Assembly: GCF_007858255.1 (NCBI RefSeq)
Contig: NZ_VFEU01000002.1
Span: 434,001 to 498,000 of the forward strand
Direction: 5' to 3'
DNA: 64,000 bases
DNA from: Pseudomonas rhodesiae
GTDB lineage: Bacteria; Pseudomonadota; Gammaproteobacteria; Pseudomonadales; Pseudomonadaceae
The first letter of the stretch is position 1, and the number at the start of each line of letters is the position of its first letter. Below, piece after piece: positions 1 to 9,574 of the stretch. The notes under the pieces were generated by a model. The model had not been told where the DNA came from. It saw only the letters and a program-made list of their open reading frames with translations, and did not search any database. The translations under genes were made by a program, and so were the position numbers.

Positions 1-833
1 GGCGGCTCATCGGCGCGGGTCAGGGCGTAGAGGGTGATCGGCAGCGGTGGGGTCAGCGTGCGGATGCAGGTGGTGGCGGTGGAAGCGCCGAGGGCGGTGA
101 AGGGGTCGATTACCGTTAAGCCGGCGCCGGACTCGACCATGGCCCGCGCCAGGGCGTAGGTCTGCACCGAAAGGGTCACGCGCGGTGGTGGCGTGACGCT
201 TTCCAGATAATTGTCGAGCCTGGCCGACAGTGGGTCGGCGCTGGACAGGCCAATCAGCGGCGCGCCGGCCAGGTCCGTCAGGGCCAATGGCGTGCTCAGC
301 GCCTCCTCGGGCCAATAACCCTTGGAGGCCAGCGCCACCAGCGCACCGTTGGCCAGCACTTGGGTGGTCAAGCCCGGATGGCCGGAGAAGTTGAGGGTCA
401 ACGCCAGGTCGATCTCGCGCATCAACAGTTTTTGCACCAGCTCGCGGCTATGGTCGCTGGACAGTTCGCAGGCAATGTCCGGGTAGTCGCGCTTCCATTC
501 CAGAATCGCCGGCGGCAGCAGGGCCAGGGCCAATGCCGGAATCGCACCAATGCGCACGCTGTGCCCCGGTGCGCTGCGCAGGCTCTTGGCCAGGCGCCGC
601 ACGCCTTGCAGGCTCTCGGTGACTTTCTCGACTTCACGCTCCAGCGCCAAGGCTTCCGGAGTTGCCTGCAATTTACCGCGCACCCGCAGAAACAGCGGAA
701 AGCCCAGCTGCATTTCGGCATGTTGCAGCACCTTGGTCACCGCCGGCTGCGACACATGCAGCAACTGCGCGGCGGCACTGACGGAGCCGGTCTGGCGGAT
801 AGCCTGGAAGATTTCGATATGACGCAAGCGCAT
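1..833 (-). CDS. LysR-family transcriptional regulator (partial, C-terminus outside window)
   Basis: Reading from the ATG at 833 on the minus strand gives an open frame of about 277 residues that runs off the window edge. The N-terminus is a typical LysR winged helix-turn-helix (MRLRHIEIFQAI, then SVSAAAQLLHVSQPAVTK). It is followed by a substrate-binding domain (VRIGAIPALALALLPPAI). LysR proteins are usually about 300 residues, so roughly 20-30 residues are missing. It is divergent from the amino-acid oxidase operon at 940, with a 106-bp gap that holds a short palindrome. By the usual LysR arrangement it probably controls that operon. The ligand cannot be read from the sequence, but a D-amino acid or an imine/keto product is plausible. 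Confidence 0.93.
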   Translation of the reverse strand, partial: MRLRHIEIFQAIRQTGSVSAAAQLLHVSQPAVTKVLQHAEMQLGFPLFLRVRGKLQATPEALALEREVEKVTESLQGVRRLAKSLRSAPGHSVRIGAIPALALALLPPAILEWKRDYPDIACELSSDHSRELVQKLLMREIDLALTLNFSGHPGLTTQVLANGALVALASKGYWPEEALSTPLALTDLAGAPLIGLSSADPLSARLDNYLESVTPPPRVTLSVQTYALARAMVESGAGLTVIDPFTALGASTATTCIRTLTPPLPITLYALTRADEP

Positions 834-855
834 GGCACGTCCATAACCTTTGTTT

Positions 856-868
856 ATAGGCGACCTAT
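856..868. promoter_or_regulatory. Candidate LysR operator palindrome
   Basis: A perfect inverted repeat ATAGG-CGA-CCTAT lies in the divergent gap, 23 bp upstream of the LysR start and 72 bp upstream of the oxidase start. It fits the T-N11-A style of LysR sites. Assignment to this regulator is inference. Confidence 0.4.
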
Positions 869-939
869 CTTTATTCATTGTCGGTGGCGTGTCACCTGCC
901 CCTACGCTGGTGCCCTCTCAATCAACGGCAGGGGCGAGC

Positions 940-2181
940 ATGGCCAGGCAGGTTTGCATTATCGGCGGTGGGGTCATCGGCTTGGCCAGTGCGTACGCGC
1001 TGGTGCGTGCCGGTCATGAGGTCACGGTGATCGACGCGCGCGAGCGCCTCGGCAGCGAAACCAGCTTTGCCAACGGTGGGCAATTGTCTTACCGCTACGT
1101 CGCGCCGCTGGCCGATGCCGGTGTGCCGCTGCAAGCGATTGGCTGGCTGCTGCGCGGCGATTCGCCGCTGAAACTGCGCCCGCGTCTGGACCCCCAACAA
1201 TGGCGCTGGATGGCGGCGTTCATCGGCGCTTGCCGAGGCTCAGTGAATAAACGCAACGCCGCGCACCTGCTGCGTCTGGCGACCCTGAGCCAAAACACCT
1301 TGCAGCAATGGCGCGTCGACGATCGTCTGGACGGCTTCGACTGGCGGCGCAACGGCAAGCTGGTGGCCTTTCGCAACGCGACGACCTTTGAGCATGCGCG
1401 CAGCAAGGTCACCGACATCCTGCAACAACAGGTGCTGTCCGCCCTGGACTGCGCACGCCTGGAGCCGACGCTGGCGGCGGGCGGTTTTGTCGGCGGTATC
1501 TACACGCCAAACGAGGAAGTCGCCGATTGCCATGCGTTCTGTCAGCGTCTGGCGGCGCGCCTGGAGGCATCGGGGCGTTGCACATTTATATTGGGGCGCA
1601 AGGTCACCGGTATTCGTCATGCCGAGGGTGCGGTGCAGGCGCTGGAGCTGGGCGAGGAGGTCATGCCGGTGGAGCACCTGGTGCTGGCCGCCGGGCACCG
1701 CAGCGCTGAATTGGCGTTGCCTGGCGTGTCGCTGCCGTTGTATCCGCTCAAGGGTTATAGCCTGAGCGTGCCGATAGGCGAGCAGCATCGCGCTCCGAAC
1801 GTGAGCATCACCGACTACGATCGCAAGATCGTCTACGCACGCATCGGCGAACAATTGCGGGTGGCGGCCATGGTGGATATCGTCGGTTTCGATGCCAGCC
1901 TTGAGCCTAAGCGCCTGGCGCTGATGAAACGCCAGGCGATCGAGACTTTTCCTACGGCCGGTGACTATAGCCATGCGCTGGAATGGGCCGGCATGCGCCC
2001 GGCCACGCCGACGGGTGTGCCACTGATCGGCGCGAGCGTTTACCGCAACCTGTGGCTCAACCTGGGCCACGGCGCCCTCGGTTTTACCCTGGCCTGCGGC
2101 AGCGGCCAACTGCTCGCCGAACTGATCGGCCAGCACCAACCTTCCATCGATATGCAGGGCCTGTCGCCCCGCGCCGCGTGA
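940..2181 (+). CDS. FAD-dependent D-amino acid dehydrogenase (DadA-like)
   Basis: A 413-residue flavoprotein of the DAO/DadA family. The N-terminus is a Rossmann FAD-binding motif (CIIGGGVIGLASAYALVRAG), and the C-terminus has the family signature GMRPATPTGVPLIG followed by NLWLNLGHGALGFTLACGSG. Such enzymes oxidise D-amino acids to imino acids and pass electrons to the respiratory chain. The ATG at 940 puts the Rossmann motif at the very N-terminus, as expected; the upstream in-frame ATG at 850 would add 30 unconserved residues across the operator. The next gene encodes a RidA imine deaminase 10 bp downstream, which fits a pathway that makes reactive imines. It resembles DadA but is not linked to dadX here, so the catabolic dadA symbol is not assigned. 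Confidence 0.9.
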   Translation: MARQVCIIGGGVIGLASAYALVRAGHEVTVIDARERLGSETSFANGGQLSYRYVAPLADAGVPLQAIGWLLRGDSPLKLRPRLDPQQWRWMAAFIGACRGSVNKRNAAHLLRLATLSQNTLQQWRVDDRLDGFDWRRNGKLVAFRNATTFEHARSKVTDILQQQVLSALDCARLEPTLAAGGFVGGIYTPNEEVADCHAFCQRLAARLEASGRCTFILGRKVTGIRHAEGAVQALELGEEVMPVEHLVLAAGHRSAELALPGVSLPLYPLKGYSLSVPIGEQHRAPNVSITDYDRKIVYARIGEQLRVAAMVDIVGFDASLEPKRLALMKRQAIETFPTAGDYSHALEWAGMRPATPTGVPLIGASVYRNLWLNLGHGALGFTLACGSGQLLAELIGQHQPSIDMQGLSPRAA

Positions 2182-2191
2182 GGACGCATCC

Positions 2192-2542
2192 ATGACCCTC
2201 CAACGAATCAACACTAACGAGCGCCTCAGCGGCGCTGTGACTTTCAATGATCTGGTGTTTCTATCGGGCCAGGTGCCGGGCGACGGCCAGGACGTGGCGA
2301 CCCAGACCCGCGAAGTCCTGGCCAGGATCGACGCACTGTTGGCCCAGGCCGGCAGCGACAAGGACCACTTGCTCAATGCGACCATCTATCTCAAGGACAT
2401 CGACAGCGGTTTTGCGCCGATGAATGAAGTGTGGTCCGCGTGGCTGTCGCCGGGGATGGCGCCCACCCGGACCACCCTGCAAGCCCAGCTCGCACGGCCG
2501 AGCGTGCTGGTGGAAATCAGTGTGATTGCTGTACGTAAATAA
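2192..2542 (+). CDS. RidA/YjgF/UK114-family imine deaminase
   Basis: A 116-residue protein with the RidA fold signature: LSGAVTFNDLVFLSGQVPG, a central DHLLNATIYLKDI, and a C-terminal PTRTTLQAQLARPSVLVEIS. The conserved Arg of the active-site region is in PTRTT. RidA proteins hydrolyse enamine/imine intermediates released by flavin or PLP enzymes, so its place directly behind an amino-acid oxidase (10 bp gap) is functionally sensible. It is shorter than E. coli RidA (128 residues) and probably belongs to a pathway-specific Rid subfamily. Confidence 0.92.
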   Translation: MTLQRINTNERLSGAVTFNDLVFLSGQVPGDGQDVATQTREVLARIDALLAQAGSDKDHLLNATIYLKDIDSGFAPMNEVWSAWLSPGMAPTRTTLQAQLARPSVLVEISVIAVRK

Positions 2543-2567
2543 CCAAAAAAACCAACGGAGCATAACA

Positions 2568-3470
2568 ATGAAAAAAATCCTGTTGACCGGCTGCGCGGTG
2601 GGGCTGTTGTGGGGCGCGCAGGCCGTGGCGAACGAAGCGGCCTTGAGCGGTACGCTGAGCAAGATCGCCAACGCCAAGTCGATTACCTTGGGTTATCGCG
2701 ACGCCTCGGTACCGTTTTCGTACGTGGGCGACCATAGCGGCAAACCCATGGGCTATTCGGTGGACCTGGCGAACAAGATCGTCGAGCGCATCCAACAGAA
2801 AACCGGGGTGCCCAACCTCAACGTCAAATACAACCTGGTGACCTCCCAGACCCGTATCCCGCTGGTGCAGAACGGCACCGTCGACCTGGAATGCGGCTCC
2901 ACCGGCGTGACCGCCGAACGGCAGAAGCAGGTGGCGTTTTCCTACGGGTTTATCTACGTGAAGGGCCAGTTGCTGACTGCCAAAGACAGCGGCATCAAGG
3001 GGTTTGCCGATCTGCAGGGCAAGAACGTGGTGACCACCGCCGGCACCACCAACGAGCGCTTCCTCAAGAGCTACAACGCCGAGCACAAGGCCAATATGTT
3101 TGTGATCAGCGCCAAGGACCATGGCGAGGCATTCAAGATGCTTGAGACCGGCCGCGCGGCCGCGTTCTACATGGACGATGCGCTGCTCTACGGCGAACGC
3201 GCTAAGGCCAAAGACCCGCACAACTGGGTGGTGGTAGGCGAGGAGCAGTCGCGGGAGATCTACAGCTGCATGGTGCGCAAGGATGACCCGCAGTTTCTGG
3301 CGGTGGTCAACGAGACCCTCGGTGACCTGTACCGCAGCGGGGAAATCAACGGGATTTACCAGCGCTGGTTTGAACAGCCGATTCCGCCCAAGGGCTTGAA
3401 CCTTGAGTTCCCGATGACCAGCGAGCTGAAGGCGATCATTGCCAAGCCGGTCAGCGACCCGGTGGAGTGA
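2568..3470 (+). CDS. Periplasmic amino-acid ABC transporter substrate-binding protein (GltI-like)
   Basis: A 300-residue SBP_bac_3 protein with an export signal (MKKILLTGCAVGLLWGAQAVA). The mature part follows the glutamate/aspartate-binding-protein pattern: SITLGYRDASVPFSYVGD, GYSVDLANKIVERI, a CGSTGVTAERQKQVAFS segment and YMDDALLYG. The ATG at 2568 is chosen because it opens the signal peptide and has CGGAG upstream. It ends the oxidase-RidA operon, so the likely ligand is the amino acid consumed by the oxidase. No permease or ATPase genes follow, so it must borrow a transporter encoded elsewhere or act as a sensor ligand-binder. Confidence 0.92.
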   Translation: MKKILLTGCAVGLLWGAQAVANEAALSGTLSKIANAKSITLGYRDASVPFSYVGDHSGKPMGYSVDLANKIVERIQQKTGVPNLNVKYNLVTSQTRIPLVQNGTVDLECGSTGVTAERQKQVAFSYGFIYVKGQLLTAKDSGIKGFADLQGKNVVTTAGTTNERFLKSYNAEHKANMFVISAKDHGEAFKMLETGRAAAFYMDDALLYGERAKAKDPHNWVVVGEEQSREIYSCMVRKDDPQFLAVVNETLGDLYRSGEINGIYQRWFEQPIPPKGLNLEFPMTSELKAIIAKPVSDPVE

Positions 3471-3497
3471 TGTGCTGATGTGGTAACCCAATCTAAC

Positions 3498-3602
3498 TGT
3501 GGGAGCTGGCTTGCCTGCGATAGCATCACCCAAGTGTTACTGAAAGACCGAGGTGACTGCATCGCGGGCAAGCCCGGCTCCCACACAAGCCCGCTCCCAC
3601 AG
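3498..3602. repeat. REP/REPIN-like inverted pair
   Basis: Two oppositely oriented REP-like palindromes, GTGGGAGCTGGCTTGCCTGCG at 3499 and its inverse at 3561-3584, plus a third half-copy ending CCGCTCCCACAG. They fill the gap between two convergent genes. Confidence 0.75.
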
Positions 3603-3630
3603 TTTTGATTGGGTTTGCAAAGTAAGGGCG

Positions 3631-4350
3631 TTAGAAGTCGCCCCAGAGTTGTTGGGCCACGGCCAATGCAACGACGGGCGCGGTTTCGGTACGCAACACC
3701 CGCGGCCCAAGGCGGGCGGCGTGGTAGCCGGCGGCTTGGGCTGTTTCGACTTCATTGTCGGTCAGCCCACCTTCTGGCCCGATCAAAAACGCCAGGCTCG
3801 ACGGCTTGGCATGGCTGATCATCGGTTCAGCCACCGGGTGCAGCACCAGCTTCAGGTCCGCCGCGGTTTGCTTCAACCAATCGGCCAGCAGCAGCGGCGG
3901 GTGAATCACCGGCACCGTCGAACGCCCGCATTGCTCGCACGCGCTGATCGCCACCTGGCGCCAGTGCAGCAGGCGCTTGTCGGCGCGTTCGTCCTTGAGG
4001 CGCACTTCGCAGCGTTCGCTGAAAATCGGCGTGATCGCGTTGACCCCAAGCTCAGTAGCTTTCTGGATCGCCCAATCCATCCGCTCGCCCCGGGACAGGC
4101 CCTGGCCGAGGTGGATGTGCAGCGGGGATTCGGCCTGGCCCGCGAAGCTTTCGCTCAGTTGCACGGTGACGCGCTTCTTGCCGACTTCCAGCAAGCTGCC
4201 GAGGAATTCCTGGCCGGAGCCGTCGAACAATTGCACGGCGTCGCCTTCGACCATGCGCAACACGCGGCTGATGTAATGCGCCTGGGCCTCGGGCAGTTCT
4301 ATGTCGCCGAGGCTCAGCGGGGTGTCGGTGAAAAAGCGGGACAATCTCAT
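3631..4350 (-). CDS. rsmE: 16S rRNA (uracil-1498-N3)-methyltransferase
   Basis: A 239-residue SPOUT methyltransferase. The N-terminal PUA-like part is MRLSRFFTDTPLSLGDIELP with HYISRVLRMVEGDAVQLFDG. The C-terminal SAM-binding knot shows FLIGPEGGLTDNEVE and LGPRVLRTETAPVVAL, the two diagnostic RsmE motifs. It methylates U1498 of 16S rRNA. The start at 4350 (MRLSRFF) matches the family; the 11 upstream residues do not. It lies 69 bp downstream of bioA on the same strand, an arrangement common in Pseudomonas. Confidence 0.96.
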   Translation of the reverse strand: MRLSRFFTDTPLSLGDIELPEAQAHYISRVLRMVEGDAVQLFDGSGQEFLGSLLEVGKKRVTVQLSESFAGQAESPLHIHLGQGLSRGERMDWAIQKATELGVNAITPIFSERCEVRLKDERADKRLLHWRQVAISACEQCGRSTVPVIHPPLLLADWLKQTAADLKLVLHPVAEPMISHAKPSSLAFLIGPEGGLTDNEVETAQAAGYHAARLGPRVLRTETAPVVALAVAQQLWGDF

Positions 4351-4419
4351 TTCTGTTCTCTGGAAAATTCTGTGCAGGAGCAAGATAACGGTGGCGAGGG
4401 TGCCTAAAAAGGTGGGGAA

Positions 4420-5826
4420 TCAACCCGGATCGCGAAAGCCTGGGTGGAAGTCCTGTGGCACCGCGACGCTGACGCTGCTGTTGGTGGCGATGTCGATGCC
4501 TTCGCTGGCCACTTCGGCCAGGAAGTCGATTTGCTCCGGCGTGATCACATAGGGCGGCAGGAAATACACCACGCTGCCCAACGGCCGCAGCAACGCGCCG
4601 CGCTGCAGGGCGTGTTCGAATACCTTCAGGCCACGGCGTTCCTGCCATGGGTAGGCGGTCTTGGTGGCTTTGTCCTGGACCATCTCGATGGCCAGCACCA
4701 TGCCGGTCTGGCGCACTTCTGACACATGGGGGTGGTCCACCAGGTGCGCGGTGGCGGTGGCCATGCGCTGGGCCAGGGCCTTGTTGTTCTCGATGACGTT
4801 GTCTTCTTCGAAAATATCCAGGGTCGCCAAGGCCGCCGCGCACGCCAGCGGGTTGCCGGTGTAGCTGTGGGAATGCAGGAAGGCGCGCAGGGTCGGGTAG
4901 TCGTCGTAGAACGCGCTGTACACGTCCTCGGTGGTCACCACGGCGGCCAAGGGCAGATAGCCGCCGGTAAGGGCCTTGGACAGGCACAGGAAGTCCGGAC
5001 GGATGCCGGCCTGTTCGCAGGCGAACATGCTGCCGGTGCGGCCGAAGCCTACGGCGATTTCGTCATGGATCAGGTGCACGCCGTAGCGGTCGCAGGCTTC
5101 GCGCAGCAGCTTGAGGTACACCGGGTGATACATGCGCATGCCGCCGGCGCCCTGGATCAGCGGCTCGACGATCACCGCAGCGATCGTGGCATGGTGCTCG
5201 GCCAGGGTCTGTTCCATGGCCAGGAACATCGTGCGTGAGTGTTCTTCCCAGCTCATACCCTCGGGGCGCAGGTAGCAATCGGGGCTGGGTACTTTGATCG
5301 TGTCGAGCAGCAGCGCCTTGTAGGTTTCGGTGAACAGCGGCACATCGCCCACCGACATCGCGGCGATGGTTTCGCCGTGGTAGCTGTTGGTGAGGGTCAC
5401 GAAGCGCTTTTTGTTCGGCAGGCCGCGGTTGAGCCAATAGTGGAAGCTCATTTTCAGCGCGACTTCGATGCACGACGAACCGTTATCGGCGTAGAAGCAA
5501 CGGGTCAGGCCCTCGGGCGTCATCGCCACCAGGCGCTCGGACAGCTCAATCACCGGCTGGTGGCTGAAACCGGCGAGGATCACATGCTCCAGTTGATCGA
5601 CCTGGTCCTTGATGCGCTGGTTGATGCGCGGGTTGGCATGCCCGAACACGTTGACCCACCAGGAGCTGACGGCGTCGAGGTAGCGCTTGCCTTCGAAGTC
5701 TTCCAGCCACACGCCCTCGCCACGCTTGATGGGGATCAGCGGCAGTTGCTGGTGGTCTTTCATCTGGGTGCAGGGATGCCACAGCACCGCCAGGTCGCGT
5801 TGCATCCACTGGTTGTTCAGGCCCAT
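4420..5826 (-). CDS. bioA: Adenosylmethionine-8-amino-7-oxononanoate aminotransferase
   Basis: A 468-residue class-III PLP aminotransferase of biotin synthesis, converting KAPA to DAPA with SAM as amino donor. The N-terminal MQRDLAVLWHPCTQMKDH is a BioA hallmark. Other motifs are YLDAVSSWWVNVFGHANP, GLTRCFYADNGSSCIEVALK, LIHDEIAVGFGRTGSMFACE and LSKALTGGYLPLAAV, which carries the PLP lysine. The start at 5826 (MGLNNQW) has a GGAG ribosome site 8-10 nt upstream. No other bio genes are adjacent. Confidence 0.97.
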   Translation of the reverse strand: MGLNNQWMQRDLAVLWHPCTQMKDHQQLPLIPIKRGEGVWLEDFEGKRYLDAVSSWWVNVFGHANPRINQRIKDQVDQLEHVILAGFSHQPVIELSERLVAMTPEGLTRCFYADNGSSCIEVALKMSFHYWLNRGLPNKKRFVTLTNSYHGETIAAMSVGDVPLFTETYKALLLDTIKVPSPDCYLRPEGMSWEEHSRTMFLAMEQTLAEHHATIAAVIVEPLIQGAGGMRMYHPVYLKLLREACDRYGVHLIHDEIAVGFGRTGSMFACEQAGIRPDFLCLSKALTGGYLPLAAVVTTEDVYSAFYDDYPTLRAFLHSHSYTGNPLACAAALATLDIFEEDNVIENNKALAQRMATATAHLVDHPHVSEVRQTGMVLAIEMVQDKATKTAYPWQERRGLKVFEHALQRGALLRPLGSVVYFLPPYVITPEQIDFLAEVASEGIDIATNSSVSVAVPQDFHPGFRDPG

Positions 5827-5979
5827 CGTGTCTCTCCTCGAAGCGGTCCTGCGACCGGCGCAGGTGAAACAATCGCGCAAGCCTATGCAAAGCAGGGCGG
5901 TGTCACAACCCATGGCGTGTGAATTGGCAGTAAACACAGGACGGACTGTCACGTTTCTCAGGAATAGTCCTTAATCCTT

Positions 5980-6063
5980 GGTTAACTTATCGTGCCTAGG
6001 CTCTAGATCGCATTTCTCGATATTTCAAAGCGAAATTTTCCGCTTTAATTCGATAGTTAACAC
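5980..6063. other. AT-rich spacer with inverted GTTAACT/AGTTAAC arms
   Basis: The divergent gap between bioA and the cytochrome b gene contains GGTTAACTTATCG near 5980 and TCGATAGTTAACAC near 6050. These can pair imperfectly around a lower-GC centre. It probably holds the promoters of both genes. No specific regulator is recognised. Confidence 0.3.
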
Positions 6064-6099
6064 GCTAGTCTTGGGCGCAGCTCTTACGGGATTAAGTAC

Positions 6100-6651
6100 A
6101 TGCAGCTACGTAACTCACCGGCCCGGTATGGCTGGGTCAGCATGGTTTTGCATTGGGGCGTGGCCCTGGTGGTGTTTGGTTTGTTCGCCCTGGGCCTGTG
6201 GATGGTCGGACTCGATTACTACAGTGCCTGGCGCAAAGAGGCGCCGGACCTGCACAAGAGCATTGGTATCACGCTGTTTGCCGTGATGCTGGTGCGGATC
6301 GTCTGGCGCTTGATCAGCCCGCCGCCACCGCCGCTGGCCAGTTACAGCCGCCTGACCCGCCTCGGCGCGGCGTTTGGCCACATGTTCCTGTACGTCGGCC
6401 TGTTTGCGGTAATGATCGCCGGTTACCTGATTTCCACCGCAGACGGTGTCGGTATTCCGGTGTTTGGCCTGTTTGAAATTCCTGCCTTGGTTTCCGGTCT
6501 ACCGGACCAGGCAGACAACGCGGGTCTGGTGCACTTGTACCTGGCCTGGGTATTGGTGGTCTTCGCCGGTTTGCACGGCGTGGCTGCGTTGAAACACCAC
6601 TTTATCGATCGTGATGCGACCCTGACGCGAATGCTGGGGCGCAAAGCCTGA
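6100..6651 (+). CDS. Cytochrome b561-family membrane protein
   Basis: A 183-residue integral membrane protein with four hydrophobic segments: [56 protein letters not shown], and [19 protein letters not shown]. Histidines at heme-ligating positions sit in the HWGVAL, DLHKSIG, FGHMFLY and [11 protein letters not shown] motifs. This matches the bacterial cytochrome b561 family, which moves electrons at the inner membrane. The YceI-family periplasmic protein follows 32 bp later, the classical b561/YceI pairing. Confidence 0.93.
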   Translation: MQLRNSPARYGWVSMVLHWGVALVVFGLFALGLWMVGLDYYSAWRKEAPDLHKSIGITLFAVMLVRIVWRLISPPPPPLASYSRLTRLGAAFGHMFLYVGLFAVMIAGYLISTADGVGIPVFGLFEIPALVSGLPDQADNAGLVHLYLAWVLVVFAGLHGVAALKHHFIDRDATLTRMLGRKA

Positions 6652-6683
6652 TGTTCAACCTCGACTCACAAGGAATAGAAAGC

Positions 6684-7262
6684 ATGTTGAAAAAGACACT
6701 CGCTGCACTGGCAATCGGTACTGCTTTGCTGTCCGCAGGCCAGGTCATGGCGGCTGACTACAAGATCGACAAAGAAGGCCAGCACGCCTTCATCGACTGG
6801 AAAATCAGCCACCTGGGCTACAGCTTCATCCACGGTACCTTCAAGGACTGGGACGGCACGTTCAGCTGGGATTCGGCCAAGCCAGAAGCCAGCAAAATTG
6901 CAGTCGACGTGAAAACCGCCAGCCTGTGGTCCAACCACGCTGAGCGTGACAAGCACATCGCCAGCAAAGACTTCCTCGACGTCTCCAAGTTCGCTGACGC
7001 CAAGTTCGTGTCCACCGCCGTTAAATCCACCGGCGACAAAACTGCTGACGTGACCGGCGACCTGACCCTGCACGGCGTGACCAAGCCTGTTACTTTCAAG
7101 GCCACGTTCAACGGTGAAGGCAAAGACCCATGGGGCGGCGAGCGTGCCGGCTTCAACGCCAAGACCACGCTGAACCTGAACGACTTCGGCATCAAAGGCC
7201 CAGGCCCGTCCTCCCAGACCCTGGACCTGGATATCTCGCTGGAAGGCGTGAAGCAGAAGTAA
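6684..7262 (+). CDS. YceI-family periplasmic lipid-binding protein
   Basis: A 192-residue protein with a signal peptide ending [15 protein letters not shown]. The YceI beta-barrel motifs follow: [58 protein letters not shown] and [11 protein letters not shown]. YceI proteins are lipocalin-like and bind isoprenoid chains. The ATG at 6684 has AGGAATAGA upstream and opens the signal peptide. It is co-transcribed with the cytochrome b561 gene and ends at a strong terminator. Confidence 0.95.
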   Translation: MLKKTLAALAIGTALLSAGQVMAADYKIDKEGQHAFIDWKISHLGYSFIHGTFKDWDGTFSWDSAKPEASKIAVDVKTASLWSNHAERDKHIASKDFLDVSKFADAKFVSTAVKSTGDKTADVTGDLTLHGVTKPVTFKATFNGEGKDPWGGERAGFNAKTTLNLNDFGIKGPGPSSQTLDLDISLEGVKQK

Positions 7263-7274
7263 TTCTGCGCAGTT

Positions 7275-7306
7275 AAAAAAACCGGATCTCAGGATCCGGT
7301 TTTTTG
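7275..7306 (+). terminator. Rho-independent terminator after the YceI gene
   Basis: The stem ACCGGATC-TCA-GGATCCGGT is followed by six T and preceded by a run of A, so it can work in both directions. It lies 12 bp after the stop codon. Confidence 0.9.
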
Positions 7307-7324
7307 TGTCTGGAATGCGCTCAG

Positions 7325-7410
7325 TGTGGGAGGGAGCTTGCTCCCGATGTCATCGGCTCGGTCTGCCGGCTGATACTGATACACAGCTATCGGGTAAGCC
7401 TCCTCCCATA
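7325..7410. repeat. REPIN-like inverted pair
   Basis: GTGGGAGGGAGCTTGCTCCCGAT at 7326-7348 (REP-like) is matched in inverse by ATCGGGTAAGCCTCCTCCCAT at 7389-7409. The pair sits between two terminators in a convergent gap. Confidence 0.75.
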
Positions 7411-7426
7411 TTTGTTTTGTTGAGCC

Positions 7427-7466
7427 CAAAAAAATGCCCCGTCTCGAAAGAGCGGGGCATTTTTTA
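7427..7466 (-). terminator. Terminator of rhlE
   Basis: AAAATGCCCCG-TCTCGAAAGAG-CGGGGCATTTTT is a GC stem flanked by A and T runs. It ends 15 bp beyond the rhlE stop on the minus strand. Confidence 0.88.
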
Positions 7467-7480
7467 TGCTGTGTAGAAAC

Positions 7481-9352
7481 TCAGCGGTTGCGGGTCAGCA
7501 ACGCTGGTTTCTCGCCACGAGGACGGCCGGGCAATTGATCCAATTGCTCTGGAGTCGGGAAACGATCGACTTTCGACTCCTTGTGGATAATCTTCGGAGC
7601 GGGGCCCCCACGCGGGTTCTGCACGGCTGGCTCGGACGAACGTGATTGGTCGTCACGGGCCGGGCGGCGATTACGCGAGTCTTCGCGACGGGCCTGGCCA
7701 TCACGCGGTGCACCGTTGCGTGGGCCATTGCGCTTGGCTGGCGGGGTGCCAGTGGTGCCGCCGCTGCTGTTACGCGGACCATTCTGACGGCCGCCCTGTG
7801 GCTGACCGCCGCGGGGAGCGCCCGCGCCCTGTGCCGGAGCACCTGGGCGACGGCCACGGCCCTGGGCCGGCTTGGCCTGAGGGACGTAGTCAACGCGGTT
7901 ACCGAAGTTATCCACATCGTCGTCGAGGAACTCGTCCGGAGCGCGGTCAGCGGCGGCGCGTGGCGGTTGGCTCGGCTGGCGCTGTTCGCGGGCCGGGGTG
8001 CCTTCGCGGGGCTTTTGCTCGCGGGCCGGGCGTTCGCCACGGCCGTTGCTGGCGGATTTTTCCTTGCCCTTGTCCTTGCCCTTGTCGCGACGACCGCCGC
8101 CACCGCCACCGCCGTTCGGGCCATCGCCCTTCGGACCGCGCGGGTTGCGTGGGTTACGCACATCGGGACGCTCGCGCGCCTCAGGCTTCTCGGCTTCTAC
8201 GGTGCTGGCATCGAAGCCCATCAGGTCGCCGTCGGCGATTTTCTGCTTGGTCATGCGCTCGATGCTTTTCAGCAGTTTTTCTTCGTCCGGCGCCACCAGG
8301 GAGATGGCTTCGCCCGAACGACCGGCACGGCCGGTACGGCCGATACGGTGCACGTAGTCTTCATCGACGTTCGGCAGCTCGAAGTTGACCACGTGTGGCA
8401 ATTGGTCGATATCCAGGCCGCGGGCGGCGATATCGGTGGCCACCAGGATGCGCACGGTGCCGGCCTTGAAGTCGGCCAGGGCTTTGGTGCGCGCGTTCTG
8501 GCTCTTGTTGCCGTGGATGGCGACGGCGGTCAGGCCGTGCTTGTCCAGGTACTCGGCCAGGCGGTTGGCGCCATGCTTGGTGCGGGTGAACACCAGGACC
8601 TGTTCCCAGGCGCCAGCGGTGATCAGGTGGGCCAGCAGCGCACGTTTGTGGCTGGCGGGCAGGCGGAACACGCGTTGTTCGATACGCTCAACCGTGGTGT
8701 TCGGCGGCGTGACTTCGATGCGCTCCGGGTTGTGCAGCAGCTTGCCGGCCAGGGCGGTGATGTCCTGGGAGAACGTTGCCGAGAACAGCAGGTTCTGACG
8801 TTTGGCCGGCAGGCGGGCGAGGACTTTCTTCACGTCATGGACGAAGCCCATGTCGAGCATACGGTCGGCTTCGTCCAGCACGAGGATTTCTACGTGGGAC
8901 AAATCGACGCTGCCCTGGCCGCACAAGTCGAGCAAACGACCGGGGCACGCCACCAGCACGTCGACACCACGGGACATGGCCTGAACCTGAGGGTTCATGC
9001 CGACGCCGCCGAAGATGCAGGCGCTGACGAACTTGAGGTCGCGGGCATACAGCTTGAAGCTGTCATGGACCTGGGCGGCGAGTTCGCGGGTAGGGGTCAG
9101 GACCAGTACGCGCGGTTGGCGCGGGCCGTGACGCTGGGATTTGTCCGGGTGACCGTTGGGGAACAACCGCTCCAGGATCGGGAGGGCGAAACCGCCGGTT
9201 TTACCAGTACCTGTCTGGGCTGCGACCATCAGGTCGCGACCTTGCAACACGGCGGGAATAGCCCGCTGTTGCACGGGAGTAGGCTCGGTATAGCCCGCTG
9301 CCTCGATGGCGCGGACTAAAGCCTCGGAGAGACCGAGGGAAGCAAAGGACAT
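7481..9352 (-). CDS. rhlE: DEAD-box ATP-dependent RNA helicase RhlE
   Basis: A 623-residue helicase. The core (about residues 1-375) has the Q motif ([12 protein letters not shown]), Walker A ([15 protein letters not shown]), [13 protein letters not shown], the SAT motif (LLFSATFS) and motif VI ([11 protein letters not shown]). The C-terminal 230-250 residues are low-complexity and rich in Gly, Arg, Pro, Gln and Asn, the disordered RNA-binding tail seen in Pseudomonas RhlE. It acts in RNA remodelling, ribosome assembly and cold adaptation. The start at 9352 ([13 protein letters not shown]) is the family start. A 222-bp gap upstream is likely a long leader; cold-shock helicase genes often have one. 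Confidence 0.96.
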   Translation of the reverse strand: MSFASLGLSEALVRAIEAAGYTEPTPVQQRAIPAVLQGRDLMVAAQTGTGKTGGFALPILERLFPNGHPDKSQRHGPRQPRVLVLTPTRELAAQVHDSFKLYARDLKFVSACIFGGVGMNPQVQAMSRGVDVLVACPGRLLDLCGQGSVDLSHVEILVLDEADRMLDMGFVHDVKKVLARLPAKRQNLLFSATFSQDITALAGKLLHNPERIEVTPPNTTVERIEQRVFRLPASHKRALLAHLITAGAWEQVLVFTRTKHGANRLAEYLDKHGLTAVAIHGNKSQNARTKALADFKAGTVRILVATDIAARGLDIDQLPHVVNFELPNVDEDYVHRIGRTGRAGRSGEAISLVAPDEEKLLKSIERMTKQKIADGDLMGFDASTVEAEKPEARERPDVRNPRNPRGPKGDGPNGGGGGGGRRDKGKDKGKEKSASNGRGERPAREQKPREGTPAREQRQPSQPPRAAADRAPDEFLDDDVDNFGNRVDYVPQAKPAQGRGRRPGAPAQGAGAPRGGQPQGGRQNGPRNSSGGTTGTPPAKRNGPRNGAPRDGQARREDSRNRRPARDDQSRSSEPAVQNPRGGPAPKIIHKESKVDRFPTPEQLDQLPGRPRGEKPALLTRNR

Positions 9353-9574
9353 GAGTAATCCTGTTTTAGTTAGGGCTTGGCCCAAAGGGATAATCTTGCC
9401 GGGCGTGAATGGCGCTTAGGGGAGCGAAATCCCGTCCGGTCCTGCTGCGTCTGGCGAGCACTCCACCGGCTCGCGCGGGCTGCAAAGCTGCGCTGTAGCG
9501 GGGTTGGGTGCCTTTTTCAAGACCTCAGCGGCCGGGCGTAAGCCTGGCGGAAAGGCCGGAGTATAACAGAGCAA

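Noticed and set aside
7646..9319. Long open frame on the strand opposite rhlE
   Set aside because: Mirror frame caused by high GC and the codon pattern of rhlE; composition is Arg/Ala/Gly-rich with no domain.
9390..9560. A small RNA gene in the rhlE leader
   Set aside because: Some GC-rich hairpins but no promoter plus terminator pair; more likely a long 5' leader.
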